In this document: piece after piece, positions 1 to 7,586 of the stretch
Position numbering within the stretch: the first letter of the stretch is position 1
Layout: every line of letters begins with the position of its first letter
Assembly: GCF_003443735.1 (NCBI RefSeq)
Contig: NZ_CP031969.1
Span: 2,232,001 to 2,296,000, forward strand
Direction of reading: 5' to 3'
Source: Streptomyces sp. CC0208
GTDB taxonomy: Bacteria > Actinomycetota > Actinomycetes > Streptomycetales > Streptomycetaceae
DNA length: 64,000 bases
Program-made: the position numbers and the translations under genes
Notes under the pieces: generated by a model
The model's input: the letters and a program-made list of their open reading frames with translations, nothing else
Told to the model about the DNA's origin: nothing
Database searches by the model: none

Positions 1-931
1 CGAGGACCTGCTGCATGAAGAGGCTGGCGAAGAAGAACAGCGTGACGCAGGTGCCGAGCAGCAGGAGGGCGACGATGTTGGAGGCCCGCAGCGACTTGCG
101 CTTGAACACGCCGAGCGGGATCAGCGGAGCCTGGGCGCGGCGCTCGATCAGCACGAACGCGATGAGCAGGATCGCGGAGAGGGCGAAGCCGCCGTAGACG
201 CGGCCCATCGGCACGTCGGAGTCGTCGACGGTCTGGCCGAGGCTGAAGATCAGCAACACGAGACCGGCGGTCAGCGTCACGGCGCCGGCGACGTCGAAGG
301 AGCTGCTGCGCTCGGCCGCACGGCTCTCGGCGACGACCTTCGGGGCGATCAGGGCGCAGACCAGACCGATCGGCACGTTGATGAAGAAGATCCAGCGCCA
401 GCCCGGACCGTCGGTGAGCAGACCGCCCAGGGTGACACCGGCGACCGCGGCGATACCACTGAGCGCGCCCCAGGCACCAAGAGCCTTGTTGCGCTCGGCG
501 CCCTCCTCGAAGTTGTTGGCGAGCAGGGACAGCGCGGCGGTCGCGATGAACGCGGCGCCGAGGCCCTGGGCGCCGCGCGCCACGATCAGCATGGCGGCAC
601 CCTGCCCGAACCCGGCGAACAGGGAGGCGAGGGCGAACAGGACCAGGCCGGTCTGGAGCATCCGGCGGCGGCCGAAGGCGTCGGCCAGCCGGCCGGTCAG
701 CAGCAGGAAGCCGCCGAGGAGCATGCCGTACGTGGTGACGATGTACTGCAACGACGTCTGGGAGATGTGCAGTTCGTCCTCGATCGTCGGCAGGGCCACG
801 TTGACGATCGACACGTCGAGGAAGGTCATGAAGCCGGCCAGGCACAGGAACGCCAGGATGAGTCCCGGCCGGCGCGGCGGCTCCGATTCGGCGGCGTGGT
901 GGGGAAGTCGCATCGACTCTTGGGTCGACAT
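1..931 (-). CDS. MFS drug exporter, DHA2 (14-TMS) type, C-terminus outside window
   Basis: The reading frame starts at an ATG at 931 with an AGGAG box five bases upstream and runs off the left edge, so about 310 N-terminal residues are visible. The first membrane segment carries LDVSIVNVALPTI, the typical motif of DHA2 proton-driven exporters (EmrB/QacA family). It is followed by the motif-A-like GGFLLLTGRLADAFGRRR and by GPGWRWIFFINVPIG, another family hallmark. It faces a plus-strand HxlR regulator across a 189-bp gap with inverted repeats, so inducible expression is likely. Being at the edge of a polyketide cluster it is probably a resistance or export pump. The substrate cannot be read from sequence. 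Confidence 0.9.
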   Translation of the reverse strand, partial: MSTQESMRLPHHAAESEPPRRPGLILAFLCLAGFMTFLDVSIVNVALPTIEDELHISQTSLQYIVTTYGMLLGGFLLLTGRLADAFGRRRMLQTGLVLFALASLFAGFGQGAAMLIVARGAQGLGAAFIATAALSLLANNFEEGAERNKALGAWGALSGIAAVAGVTLGGLLTDGPGWRWIFFINVPIGLVCALIAPKVVAESRAAERSSSFDVAGAVTLTAGLVLLIFSLGQTVDDSDVPMGRVYGGFALSAILLIAFVLIERRAQAPLIPLGVFKRKSLRASNIVALLLLGTCVTLFFFASLFMQQVL

Positions 932-1052
932 GTCGCTCCTAAGGGATGTGACGGAAGGGTTCCGTAGGGACGGGAAGTACGGCTTCCGTGGGGACGGGAC
1001 AGCCGGACGGAAGGACAAGGCGCGGGGCCGGGAGCGGGGGGCCGCTCACCGT

Positions 1053-1108
1053 CTTCCGGGAAGCTAGCATCCTGAGTAAAGTAGGTACCTAGAGGAAAGT
1101 GACTTCCT
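1053..1108. promoter_or_regulatory. Inverted repeats in divergent MFS/HxlR promoter
   Basis: Three short inverted repeats sit between the divergent genes: CTTCCGGGAAG (1053-1063), TAGGTACCTA (1082-1091) and AGGAA-N6-TTCCT (1093-1108). The last two lie just upstream of the HxlR start at 1121. HxlR regulators are dimers that usually bind palindromes between themselves and a divergent target, so these are candidate operators. The assignment is by position and symmetry only. Confidence 0.45.
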
Positions 1109-1120
1109 GGGAGGATCCGA

Positions 1121-1543
1121 ATGGACGGCAGCACCGGCACCATGGGCAGCGCCATCACACATCGCAAGCAGGTCGACTCGGAGCTGGCGTGCCCGGTCTC
1201 CCCGGTGGTCGACATCGTCTTCAGCCGGTGGACGACGCCGATCCTGTGGACGCTGAACGAGTTCGGCCGACAGCGTTTCGTCGAGCTGCAGCGCAACATC
1301 CGCACCATCACGCCGAAGGTGCTCACCCAGCGGCTGCGCCAGATGGAGCGCGACGGCCTGGTGGTGCGCACGTACCACCCCGAGGTGCCGCCCCGGGTCG
1401 AGTACGAGATCAGCGAGCTCGGCCGCAGCCTGGCGCCGCTCTTCGCCCACCTCGCCGACTGGTCCGCCGTGAACCTCCAGAAGGTCGAGCAGGCCAGGCG
1501 GGCGTTCGACGAGGCCGACGAGCAGGCGTCGGCGCTGCGCTGA
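1121..1543 (+). CDS. HxlR-family winged-helix transcriptional regulator
   Basis: A 140-residue protein with the HxlR winged helix over about residues 20-120. The conserved N-terminal Cys24 (in ACPVSPVVD) is followed by the RWTTPILWTL helix, the recognition region (ITPKVLTQRLRQMERDGLV) and the wing (PPRVEYEISELG). The start has a GGAGG box six bases upstream. Several HxlR proteins sense quinones or electrophiles through that Cys. Here it may sense the aromatic polyketide and control the divergent exporter; this role is inferred from position. The gene ends 19 bp from the convergent flavin reductase gene. Confidence 0.9.
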   Translation: MDGSTGTMGSAITHRKQVDSELACPVSPVVDIVFSRWTTPILWTLNEFGRQRFVELQRNIRTITPKVLTQRLRQMERDGLVVRTYHPEVPPRVEYEISELGRSLAPLFAHLADWSAVNLQKVEQARRAFDEADEQASALR

Positions 1544-1562
1544 CGTACGGCCGGCTCTGCCT

Positions 1563-2114
1563 CTAACCACGGGCGTGCGCCGGGACGTCACGGTCGAGGA
1601 CGCGCATGGCGCCCTGGAAGAAGACCAGCGGGTCGGCCTCCTCACTGGAGGTGCCCAGGGCGGTGACCTCGCCCACCAGGATGGCGTGGTCGCCGCCGTC
1701 GTACTCCTCGGCGAGACGGCACTCCAGGAAGGCCAGCGCCTCGGTGAGGACGGGCAGTCCGTGCGCGGAGTGGTGGTACGGAACATCCGCCAGCCGCGCC
1801 GACTCGCGACCCGCGAACTTCCAGGCCAGCCCCGCCTGATCGCGCGTCAGGAAGTTCACCACGAAGCCCCGGGCCTTCTGCAGGACCGGGCGCAGCCGGG
1901 ACTGCCGGTGCAGACAGAACAGCACCAGCGGCGGATCCAGCGAGACGGACGTGAAGGAGTTCACCGTGGTGGCGGCGCCGTCCTCGGGGCCGCCGGTGGT
2001 GATGACGGTGACGCCGGTGGCGAAGTTGCCGCACACCGTGCGCAACGCGCGACCGTCGACCGGCGGTTGCGGCAGATGTCGGCCGTGCTGGGACAACGGC
2101 TGGACGGGTATCAT
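1563..2114 (-). CDS. Flavin reductase (two-component monooxygenase reductase)
   Basis: A 183-residue flavin-reductase-like protein of the HpaC/ActVB family, which passes FMNH2 or FADH2 made with NAD(P)H to a partner oxygenase. Visible family features are FATGVTVIT near residue 30, the flavin-binding segment VNSFTSVSLDPPLVLFCL, and FVVNFL before the C-terminal AILVGEV. It is the last gene of a minus-strand operon (SnoaL-like, antiporter, reductase) divergent from the ABM oxygenase at 4110. Known B-ring-opening oxygenases such as JadG and GilOII need a flavin reductase (JadY, GilH), so this is the obvious candidate partner. It could also serve other flavin-dependent steps. Confidence 0.85.
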   Translation of the reverse strand: MIPVQPLSQHGRHLPQPPVDGRALRTVCGNFATGVTVITTGGPEDGAATTVNSFTSVSLDPPLVLFCLHRQSRLRPVLQKARGFVVNFLTRDQAGLAWKFAGRESARLADVPYHHSAHGLPVLTEALAFLECRLAEEYDGGDHAILVGEVTALGTSSEEADPLVFFQGAMRVLDRDVPAHARG

Positions 2115-2127
2115 GTGAGCCCCCTCG

Positions 2128-3438
2128 TCAGGTGTGCGGCGCGGTCGCGTCCGCGGCGGTCGTACGAACCTTCTGGGTCTCGCCGGCCGTGAGGTGCTCG
2201 CGCCGGGACAGCAGCGGGGCCGCCATCGCCGTCGTCACGAGGGCCATGATCACCAGCATGGTGAACATCCGTCCGTCGAGCACTCCGAGGCTCACGGCGG
2301 CGTTGAGGATGATGAGTTCGGTCAGGCCACGGGTGTTCATCAGCACGCCCAGGTCCTTGGCCTCGCGCCAGGACATGCCGGACAGCCGGGCCGGGACGAT
2401 CGCACCCAGCAGCTTGCCCGCGCAGGCCACGCCGATGACCAGGAACAGGGCCAGGTAGTCGGGCCCGGTCAGGGCGCCGAGGTCCACACCGAGGCCGGTG
2501 ACGATGAAGAACACCGGCAGCAGCACGACGCTGACGTAGTCCAGCGGCTGGCGCAGGTGTGCCGCGAGTACCCGCCGGGGTTCGCGCGGCATGACGAAAC
2601 CGAACAGGAACGCGCCGAAGATCTGGTGGATGCCGATCCACGAGGTCAGCCACGACGAGGCGAACACCCCGGCGCACAGCACCGCGAGCAGCACGTTCCA
2701 GCGCTCCATGGCGGCCCACCGCCACACCAGCCGGGACACCAGCGGCCGTACCACCAGGAACATCAGCGCCACATAGACGACGCTGAGCGCCCCGATCCGA
2801 GCCAGGCCCGCGTAGTCGCCGTCCGAGCTGACCAGCGCCGACACATATGCCAGCAGACACCAGGCCAGGACGTCGTCGATCGCGGCACTGGCCAGCGACA
2901 GGGCGCCGACCCGGGTGTCCATCAGCCGGTTCTCGGTCAGGATCCGCGCCAGCACGGGAAAAGCCGTCACGGACATCGCGGTGCCCATGAAGGTCGCGAA
3001 CGCGGTGAAGGAGATGTGGTGCCCGGCCACCGTGTCGTGGCGCGGATACAGGACGACCGCCGCGGCCACGCCCAGGGCGAAGGCGAGCACGATGGACGAC
3101 AGCGAGACGCTCGCCGCCAGACGTGCGTACGGCCGTATCAGTCGGCGTTCGAACTCCCAGCCGACCACGAACATGAACAGGACCAGGCCGACCTGGGAGA
3201 CCGCCGACAGCAATGGCCGCACATCGACCGGGAACAGACGCCCCGTCAGGTCACCGGGCAGCAGACCGAGGAGGCTCGGGCCGAGGACGATACCGGCGGT
3301 GATCTCGCCGATCACCTTGGGCTGGCCCAGCTTCCGGGCGAGGGCCCCGAGCGCGGTGCCGACCAGCAGGATCACGCCGATACCGAGCAGCATGGCCGCG
3401 ATCTGGTCCTCCTTGATCCCGGCCGCCAGCGTGTTCAT
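2128..3438 (-). CDS. Na+(K+)/H+ antiporter, CPA2/KefB-like
   Basis: A 436-residue integral membrane protein with about 12 hydrophobic segments. It shows the CPA2 hallmarks KVIGEITAGIVLGPSLLG near residue 45 and an acidic pair in the sixth-helix region (AIDDVLAW). The last helices carry MNTRGLTELIILNAA. The start at 3438 overlaps the upstream stop codon as ATGA, so translation is coupled to the SnoaL-like gene. There is no TrkA-N domain at the C-terminus, so it is not a full KefB or KefC. Such antiporters occur in several aromatic polyketide clusters and may help self-protection or proton-coupled export; that role is inference. Confidence 0.85.
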   Translation of the reverse strand: MNTLAAGIKEDQIAAMLLGIGVILLVGTALGALARKLGQPKVIGEITAGIVLGPSLLGLLPGDLTGRLFPVDVRPLLSAVSQVGLVLFMFVVGWEFERRLIRPYARLAASVSLSSIVLAFALGVAAAVVLYPRHDTVAGHHISFTAFATFMGTAMSVTAFPVLARILTENRLMDTRVGALSLASAAIDDVLAWCLLAYVSALVSSDGDYAGLARIGALSVVYVALMFLVVRPLVSRLVWRWAAMERWNVLLAVLCAGVFASSWLTSWIGIHQIFGAFLFGFVMPREPRRVLAAHLRQPLDYVSVVLLPVFFIVTGLGVDLGALTGPDYLALFLVIGVACAGKLLGAIVPARLSGMSWREAKDLGVLMNTRGLTELIILNAAVSLGVLDGRMFTMLVIMALVTTAMAAPLLSRREHLTAGETQKVRTTAADATAPHT

Positions 3439-3878
3439 CGGTCGTCCTGCGGCCGGGGCGGAGTGCCCGTCGACCACACCAGCCGGAACGACAGCTCCGT
3501 CAGCCGCCAGCCCCGCTCGGTGCGCCGGGCCTCGCCGTGCACGAGGGTGCCGGCGACGAACAGCGGGTCGCCGGGCGTGTCCGAGTGGTGTACGTGGGTG
3601 GAGACCAGGTTGGCGCGCAGGACCGCCCGCTCGTCGCCGGTGAGGTCCACCACCGCCGGGGAGTTGAGGTGCTGGGTGCGCGCGAAGGCCTCCAGCGCCT
3701 GCCGGTGCCAGTCGGCGAGTCCCTCGATGCCCTCGTGCCGGGCCATCGGGAACTCGACACGGGCGTCGTCGCTGAACAGCGCGCTCGCCCACGCGTCGTT
3801 GAGTTTGTCGTCGTCGAGACCTATGAGATAGCGATCCAGCAGAGTGCTGATTTCGGCTGCTGCAGTGACGGAATTCAT
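3435..3878 (-). CDS. SnoaL-like (NTF2-fold) protein
   Basis: A 147-residue NTF2-like alpha+beta-barrel protein of the SnoaL_4 type. The N-terminal helix with LLDRYLIGLDDDKLNDAWASLF-like pattern, the DDARVEFPM strand and the RWRLTEL-like C-terminal strand are typical. Members act as cyclases, hydroxylase partners or ketosteroid-isomerase-like enzymes, and SnoaL closes the fourth ring of nogalamycin. The start is at 3878 because the residues upstream of that methionine are not family-like and run into the regulatory repeats. It is first in the operon with the antiporter and flavin reductase. The exact reaction cannot be assigned. Confidence 0.7.
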   Translation of the reverse strand: MNSVTAAAEISTLLDRYLIGLDDDKLNDAWASALFSDDARVEFPMARHEGIEGLADWHRQALEAFARTQHLNSPAVVDLTGDERAVLRANLVSTHVHHSDTPGDPLFVAGTLVHGEARRTERGWRLTELSFRLVWSTGTPPRPQDDR

Positions 3879-3926
3879 TACCCGAGCATCGCGCGCGGGC
3901 CAATGGACGCCCAAGACCACTTGTCG

Positions 3927-3976
3927 AAGACCTGACGTAGCTGCCGAAGACCTGACGCCGGCGGCAAAGACCTGAC
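3927..3976. promoter_or_regulatory. Three AAGACCTGAC direct repeats, 20-nt period
   Basis: AAGACCTGAC occurs at 3927-3936, 3947-3956 and 3967-3976, exactly 20 nt apart. A partial inverted copy (GGTCTTC) lies at 4003-4009. The array is between the divergent SnoaL-like gene (start 3878) and the ABM oxygenase gene (start 4110). Tandem direct repeats at one or two helical turns are the usual binding-site form for OmpR-type regulators and SARPs. Two OmpR-type regulators are encoded in this cluster, so this is a likely activator site for both transcripts. Confidence 0.7.
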
Positions 3977-4109
3977 AATCCGCGCGCAGTCTTGAACACA
4001 CGGGTCTTCAGCCGGAGTTGATGGCTTGTCATGCTGGTCGGGAAGCACCGACCCAGCAATTTCGAGTTCTGCTTCTTTCACCAACCGATCGACCGGAAGA
4101 GAAGAGAGA

Positions 4110-4802
4110 ATGCCGAAGATCGCAGCCGATGGTAAGAACCTGACCGTCCTCAACCTGTTCTCGACCGACTCCGCCGAGAGGCAGGACAGCCTGCTCGCCG
4201 CGATGCGTGAGATCGTCGACTCCGCGACCTACGAGGGCTGGAAGTCCAGCACCGTGCACAGCGGGCAGACCAAGTTCGGCACCGCCAACTTCATCCAGTG
4301 GCGTTCCACCGAGGACCTGGAGGCCCGGTACGCCGGCGAAGAGTTCAAGCACCGCACGCTGCCGCTGTTCGGTGAGATCACCACGGCGATCCGGCTGCTG
4401 CAGAACGAGGTGGTCTTCACCCAGCAGAAGCCGGGCGCCGGTGAGACCGAGATCGGGCCGGACCGCGACGACTACACGGTCATCGACCTGTACGGCGTCA
4501 CCGAGAAGCACCAGGACGACCTGGTCGAGGCGCTCGGCGCGTCCCAGGACTGGCTCCAGAAGGTCCCGGGGTACCGCAGCCACACGGTGCTGCGCGGGCT
4601 GCGCGGGCGCGGCATCGAGGGCAAGTGGGTCGTCGTCTACTCGCAGTGGGACAGCAAAGAGGCCTACGACGCGTTCCGTGAGCAGCCGAGCGGGGAGCGT
4701 TCGGCGGAGCGGCAGAAGGTCGACGCCCGGGTGGACGCGCTGGCCATCTGGCGGGACTCCAACACCTACCGCGTGGTGCACACCCGGTCGGCGGGCGAGT
4801 GA
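4110..4802 (+). CDS. Two-domain ABM oxygenase, JadG/AlpJ/GilOII-like (angucycline B-ring opening)
   Basis: A 230-residue protein made of two antibiotic-biosynthesis-monooxygenase (dimeric alpha+beta barrel) halves, roughly residues 10-105 and 120-220. Each half has the fold's helix-strand pattern, for example FGTANFIQWRSTEDLEARY in the first half and WVVVYSQWDSKEAYDAF in the second. Size and duplicated architecture match the oxygenases that cleave the angucycline B ring in jadomycin, kinamycin and gilvocarcin. Those use reduced flavin, and a flavin reductase is encoded in the divergent operon. The start at 4110 follows a purine-rich GAAGAGAAGAGAG stretch. The alternative is a quinone-forming anthrone-type oxygenase. 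Confidence 0.7.
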   Translation: MPKIAADGKNLTVLNLFSTDSAERQDSLLAAMREIVDSATYEGWKSSTVHSGQTKFGTANFIQWRSTEDLEARYAGEEFKHRTLPLFGEITTAIRLLQNEVVFTQQKPGAGETEIGPDRDDYTVIDLYGVTEKHQDDLVEALGASQDWLQKVPGYRSHTVLRGLRGRGIEGKWVVVYSQWDSKEAYDAFREQPSGERSAERQKVDARVDALAIWRDSNTYRVVHTRSAGE

Positions 4803-4865
4803 CGGCCCGGGCCGCTCGTCTCAGGTGCGTGATGCCGACGGGGCACGGCCCGGTGTGGAGTGCAC

Positions 4866-5600
4866 ATGCGCGTACTGGTGATCGATCCGGATGACGGGAC
4901 CGCCGAACCGCTGGTCTGCCGCCTGGTGCGCAACGGCCATCAGGTCCGGCGGGCCCGCACCGGGCGGGCGGGGCTCCAGGCGTGCGAGCAGGCCGAAGTC
5001 GTCCTGCTCGACCTGGAGTTGCCGGACCTCGACGGTCTTCAGGTGTGCACCGAGATCCGGGCCCGGGGCAACACACCGCTGATCACCTTCACCAGCCGGG
5101 ACACCGAGCTGGACCGGGTGCTCAGTCTGAGGTCGGGCGCGGACGACTGTCTGGTCAAGCCGTACGGGTTCCGGGAGCTGATCGCCCGGATGAACGCGGT
5201 GGCGCGGCGCGTCACCACGGGTGGTGGACCGGTCGGCGTGTCCTGCGGGGCGCTGCGTCTGGACCCCGGCGCACGGGAGGCGCGGCTCGGGGAGCGATCC
5301 CTGGAGCTGACCCGCAAGGAGTTCGACATTCTGCTGCTGCTGGCCTCGGCACCCGAGACGGTGATCTCACGCCGGGACCTGATCGCGGCGGTCTGGGCGG
5401 ACGAGTGGGCCATCTCCACCCGCACGGTGGACACGCACGTCAGCGCCCTGCGCGCCAAACTGGGCGAGGGCTGGATCACCACGGTCCGGGGCGTCGGCTA
5501 CCGCCTTGAGGACACCTCCCGTGCCGCACCGCCGCCGGGCCCTGCGGGGACCGGCGGGACGGGCGCCCGCCCGGAACCCGTCGACGGAATGGCGGGCTGA
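4866..5600 (+). CDS. Atypical OmpR-family response regulator (JadR1/LndI-like)
   Basis: A 244-residue regulator with a receiver domain (1-115) and an OmpR winged helix (about 125-220; TRKEFDILLLLAS, TVDTHVSALRAKLG, ITTVRGVGYRL). The expected phosphoacceptor is present in LLDLELPDLDG and the switch Lys in LVKPYGF. The acidic pocket reads VIDPDD instead of the usual V-E/D-D, so one metal-binding acid is replaced by Pro. This is the hallmark of atypical, ligand-controlled cluster activators such as JadR1. No sensor kinase is adjacent. The ATG at 4866 has GGAG five bases upstream; a GTG two codons earlier is less favoured. The proline-rich C-terminal tail is unusual. Confidence 0.85.
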   Translation: MRVLVIDPDDGTAEPLVCRLVRNGHQVRRARTGRAGLQACEQAEVVLLDLELPDLDGLQVCTEIRARGNTPLITFTSRDTELDRVLSLRSGADDCLVKPYGFRELIARMNAVARRVTTGGGPVGVSCGALRLDPGAREARLGERSLELTRKEFDILLLLASAPETVISRRDLIAAVWADEWAISTRTVDTHVSALRAKLGEGWITTVRGVGYRLEDTSRAAPPPGPAGTGGTGARPEPVDGMAG

Positions 5601-5824
5601 AGGGCGGGCGCTGCCGCGTGCGCCCGGCCGTGAACGAGACAGGGCACCGGGTTTCGGAACCGGGGTCACGGGGTCGACGGTGCGGGACGGGTCGCGTGGC
5701 CCGTGCCTGTACGCCCGTGACACCCGGCCGGCCCGATGCGTGCGTCTCCCCCGCGCCGCATTCCCGCGCCTGGCGAGCCGGTTTGCCGGCTCGGGATACG
5801 AACCGGGCGAGCCTGTGGAAAGAG

Positions 5825-6585
5825 CGAGCCCCGCGGGTACCGGGCCGGACCGCTCGGGTCGACGCGCGGGGCGCCGCCGGGCCCGCCCTGCCACGTCGGC
5901 GAGAGCCCGGCTGGACGCAGCGAACCCCGCCGGGACCCAGCCAGACGGCTCGGGTCCACGCGGGGGCGCCGCCGGGCCCGCCCTGCCACATCAGCGAAAG
6001 CCCGGCTGGACACAGCGAACCCCGCCAGGACCCGGCCGGACCGCTCGGGTCGACGCGCGGGGCGCCGCCGGGCCCGCCCTGCCACATCAGCGAAAGCCCG
6101 GCTGGACACAGCGAACCCCGCCAGGACCCGGCCGGACCGCTCGGGTCGACGCGCGGGGCGCCGCCGGGCCCGCCCTGCCACGTCGGCGAGAGCCCGGCTG
6201 GACGCAGCGAACCCCGCCAGGACCCGGCCAGACGGCTCGGGTCCACGCGGGGGCGCCGCCGGGCCCGCCCTGCCACATCAGCGAAAGCCCGGCTGGACAC
6301 AGCGAACCCCGCCAGGACCGGGCCGGACGGCTCGGGTCGACGCGCGGGGCGCCGCCGGGCCGGCCCTGCCACATCAGCGAAAGCCCGGCTGGACACAGCG
6401 AACCCCGCCGGGACCCGGCCAGACGGCTCGGGTCCACGCAGGGGCGCCGCCGGGCCCGCCCTGCCACATCAGCGAAAGCCCGGCTGGACACAGCGAACCC
6501 CGCCGGGACCCGGCCGGACGGCTCGGGTCGACGCGCGGGGCGCCGCCGGGCCGGCCCTGCCACGTCGGCGTGCGCCCGGTGGGCG
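5825..6585. repeat. Tandem array of ~8 copies of a 95/96-bp GC-rich repeat
   Basis: The core CTGGAC recurs at 5911, 6006, 6102, 6198, 6293, 6389 and 6484, with partial copies at both ends. Spacing is 95 or 96 nt: a unit is 95 nt when it carries GTCCACGCGGGGGCGCC and 96 nt when it carries GTCGACGCGCGGGGCGCC. A second two-state variant (ACGTCGGCGAGAG versus ACATCAGCGAAAG) is shuffled independently, as expected from unequal exchange or gene conversion. The array fills the convergent gap between the 5600 stop and the 6661 stop. Long open frames cross it on both strands but rotate at each 95-nt unit, so it is judged noncoding. Confidence 0.9.
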
Positions 6586-6660
6586 CAGGACGGGGTGCCG
6601 GTTTTCCGGTGCCGTGCCATGCCACCCACACGCCCTGCCACCCCGTGGCCGGCGGGTCGG

Positions 6661-7467
6661 TCAGGCGGCGCCGCCCTCCCCCGTCCGGGCAGCGCTCGTC
6701 TCCCCTTCCCGGGTGGCGGGGGTGTCGGCCTTCCTTGTCGTGCGGGCGTCCGAAGCGGCGTCGGCCTGAGCCGTGTCGTCGTCCTCCTCGTCGATCGGTG
6801 CGTCCTCCTCCTCCAGGGCCGCGTCGCGTGACGCGAGGAGGGACACCGCCCGGTCGGGCGTGAGCTCCAGCGTCGGGAGGATCTGCGGGATCGCGATGCT
6901 GGGCAGGAGATGGCGGAACATGGCGATCACCCGGCGCGTCAAGTCCTGGCGCTGGCACAGGACCTGGGACGTCCACTGGATGCCGGTGAAGGACCCGGAG
7001 AGCAACTCCGCCGTCTCCACCGGATCGACGTGCGGAAGCAACTCCCCGCGCTCGCGCGCCTCGACGAGCATCCGGGTCAGCCGGTCCACCCAGGACTCGA
7101 ACGGTCTGCCGTGGAAGGGGCTGGCGCTCTCGGCGTTCTCGCTCCACTGGTCCATGGCGAGACCGACGCTGGCCCGGGTCAGCGGGTCGTGCTGCAACTG
7201 GTGCGCGAACAGCAGTCCCTGGTCGACGAGTTCCTGCAGACTCGTCCGCTGCGGAGGCAACGGTCCCAGCTCCAGCTGAGCCGCCAGCACCCCGTGGGCC
7301 AGATCCTCCTTGGAGGTGAAGTGGAAGTAGAGCGCCCCCTTGGTGACGCCGGCCCGCGCGATGATCTCCGTGATCGTGGCCGTGCTGTAGCCCCGTTCGT
7401 CGAACACCTCGGCCGCTGCCAGCAGGATCGACGTGCGGGTCTGGATCGCTCGTGCTTGACGTGCCAT
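6661..7467 (-). CDS. Gamma-butyrolactone receptor, ArpA/ScbR-type TetR repressor
   Basis: A 268-residue TetR-family protein. The N-terminal helix-turn-helix (TRTSILLAAAEVFDERGY and TEIIARAGVTKGALYFHFTSKE) and the ligand domain with WVDRLTRMLVEARERGELLPHVDP and FTGIQWTSQ match gamma-butyrolactone receptors. Trp residues in this domain line the ligand pocket in the family. It is longer than the usual 215-235 residues because of a low-complexity acidic tail of about 50 residues after position 215. It is divergent from the afsA-type gene, the standard receptor/synthase pairing, and should repress that gene until butenolide or butyrolactone accumulates. Confidence 0.92.
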   Translation of the reverse strand: MARQARAIQTRTSILLAAAEVFDERGYSTATITEIIARAGVTKGALYFHFTSKEDLAHGVLAAQLELGPLPPQRTSLQELVDQGLLFAHQLQHDPLTRASVGLAMDQWSENAESASPFHGRPFESWVDRLTRMLVEARERGELLPHVDPVETAELLSGSFTGIQWTSQVLCQRQDLTRRVIAMFRHLLPSIAIPQILPTLELTPDRAVSLLASRDAALEEEDAPIDEEDDDTAQADAASDARTTRKADTPATREGETSAARTGEGGAA

Positions 7468-7513
7468 GCCACCGTGCCTGTTTCTATGTCAGAGCTTGGT
7501 CAGGTCCCCGCGC

Positions 7514-7543
7514 AAAGAGAACCGGACTGTCAGTCTTTTGTCG
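7514..7543. promoter_or_regulatory. Candidate autoregulatory element (ARE) for the GBL receptor
   Basis: The gap between the divergent receptor and synthase genes holds the inverted repeat GACTGtCAGTC (7525-7535), flanked by A-rich sequence on the left and T-rich on the right (AAAGAGAACC and TTTTGTC). The size, location and flanks fit AREs bound by ScbR/ArpA-type dimers. A second inverted repeat, GGGGAG-N4-CTCCCC (7545-7560), lies next to it. Binding is inferred. Confidence 0.5.
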
Positions 7544-7586
7544 AGGGGAGAGCGCTCCCCGCATGTATCGACTCAGGGGGCAATCC

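Noticed and set aside
3878..4059. Longer N-terminal versions of the SnoaL-like protein and the antiporter
   Set aside because: The extensions run through the direct-repeat regulatory region and are not family-like; internal starts with coupling or family-consistent lengths are better.
5506..6863. Long Pro/Arg/Gly-rich open frames on both strands through the tandem repeats
   Set aside because: Frames are open in several registers because the GC-rich repeat lacks stop codons; 95-nt units rotate the frame, there is no ribosome site and no family-like sequence.
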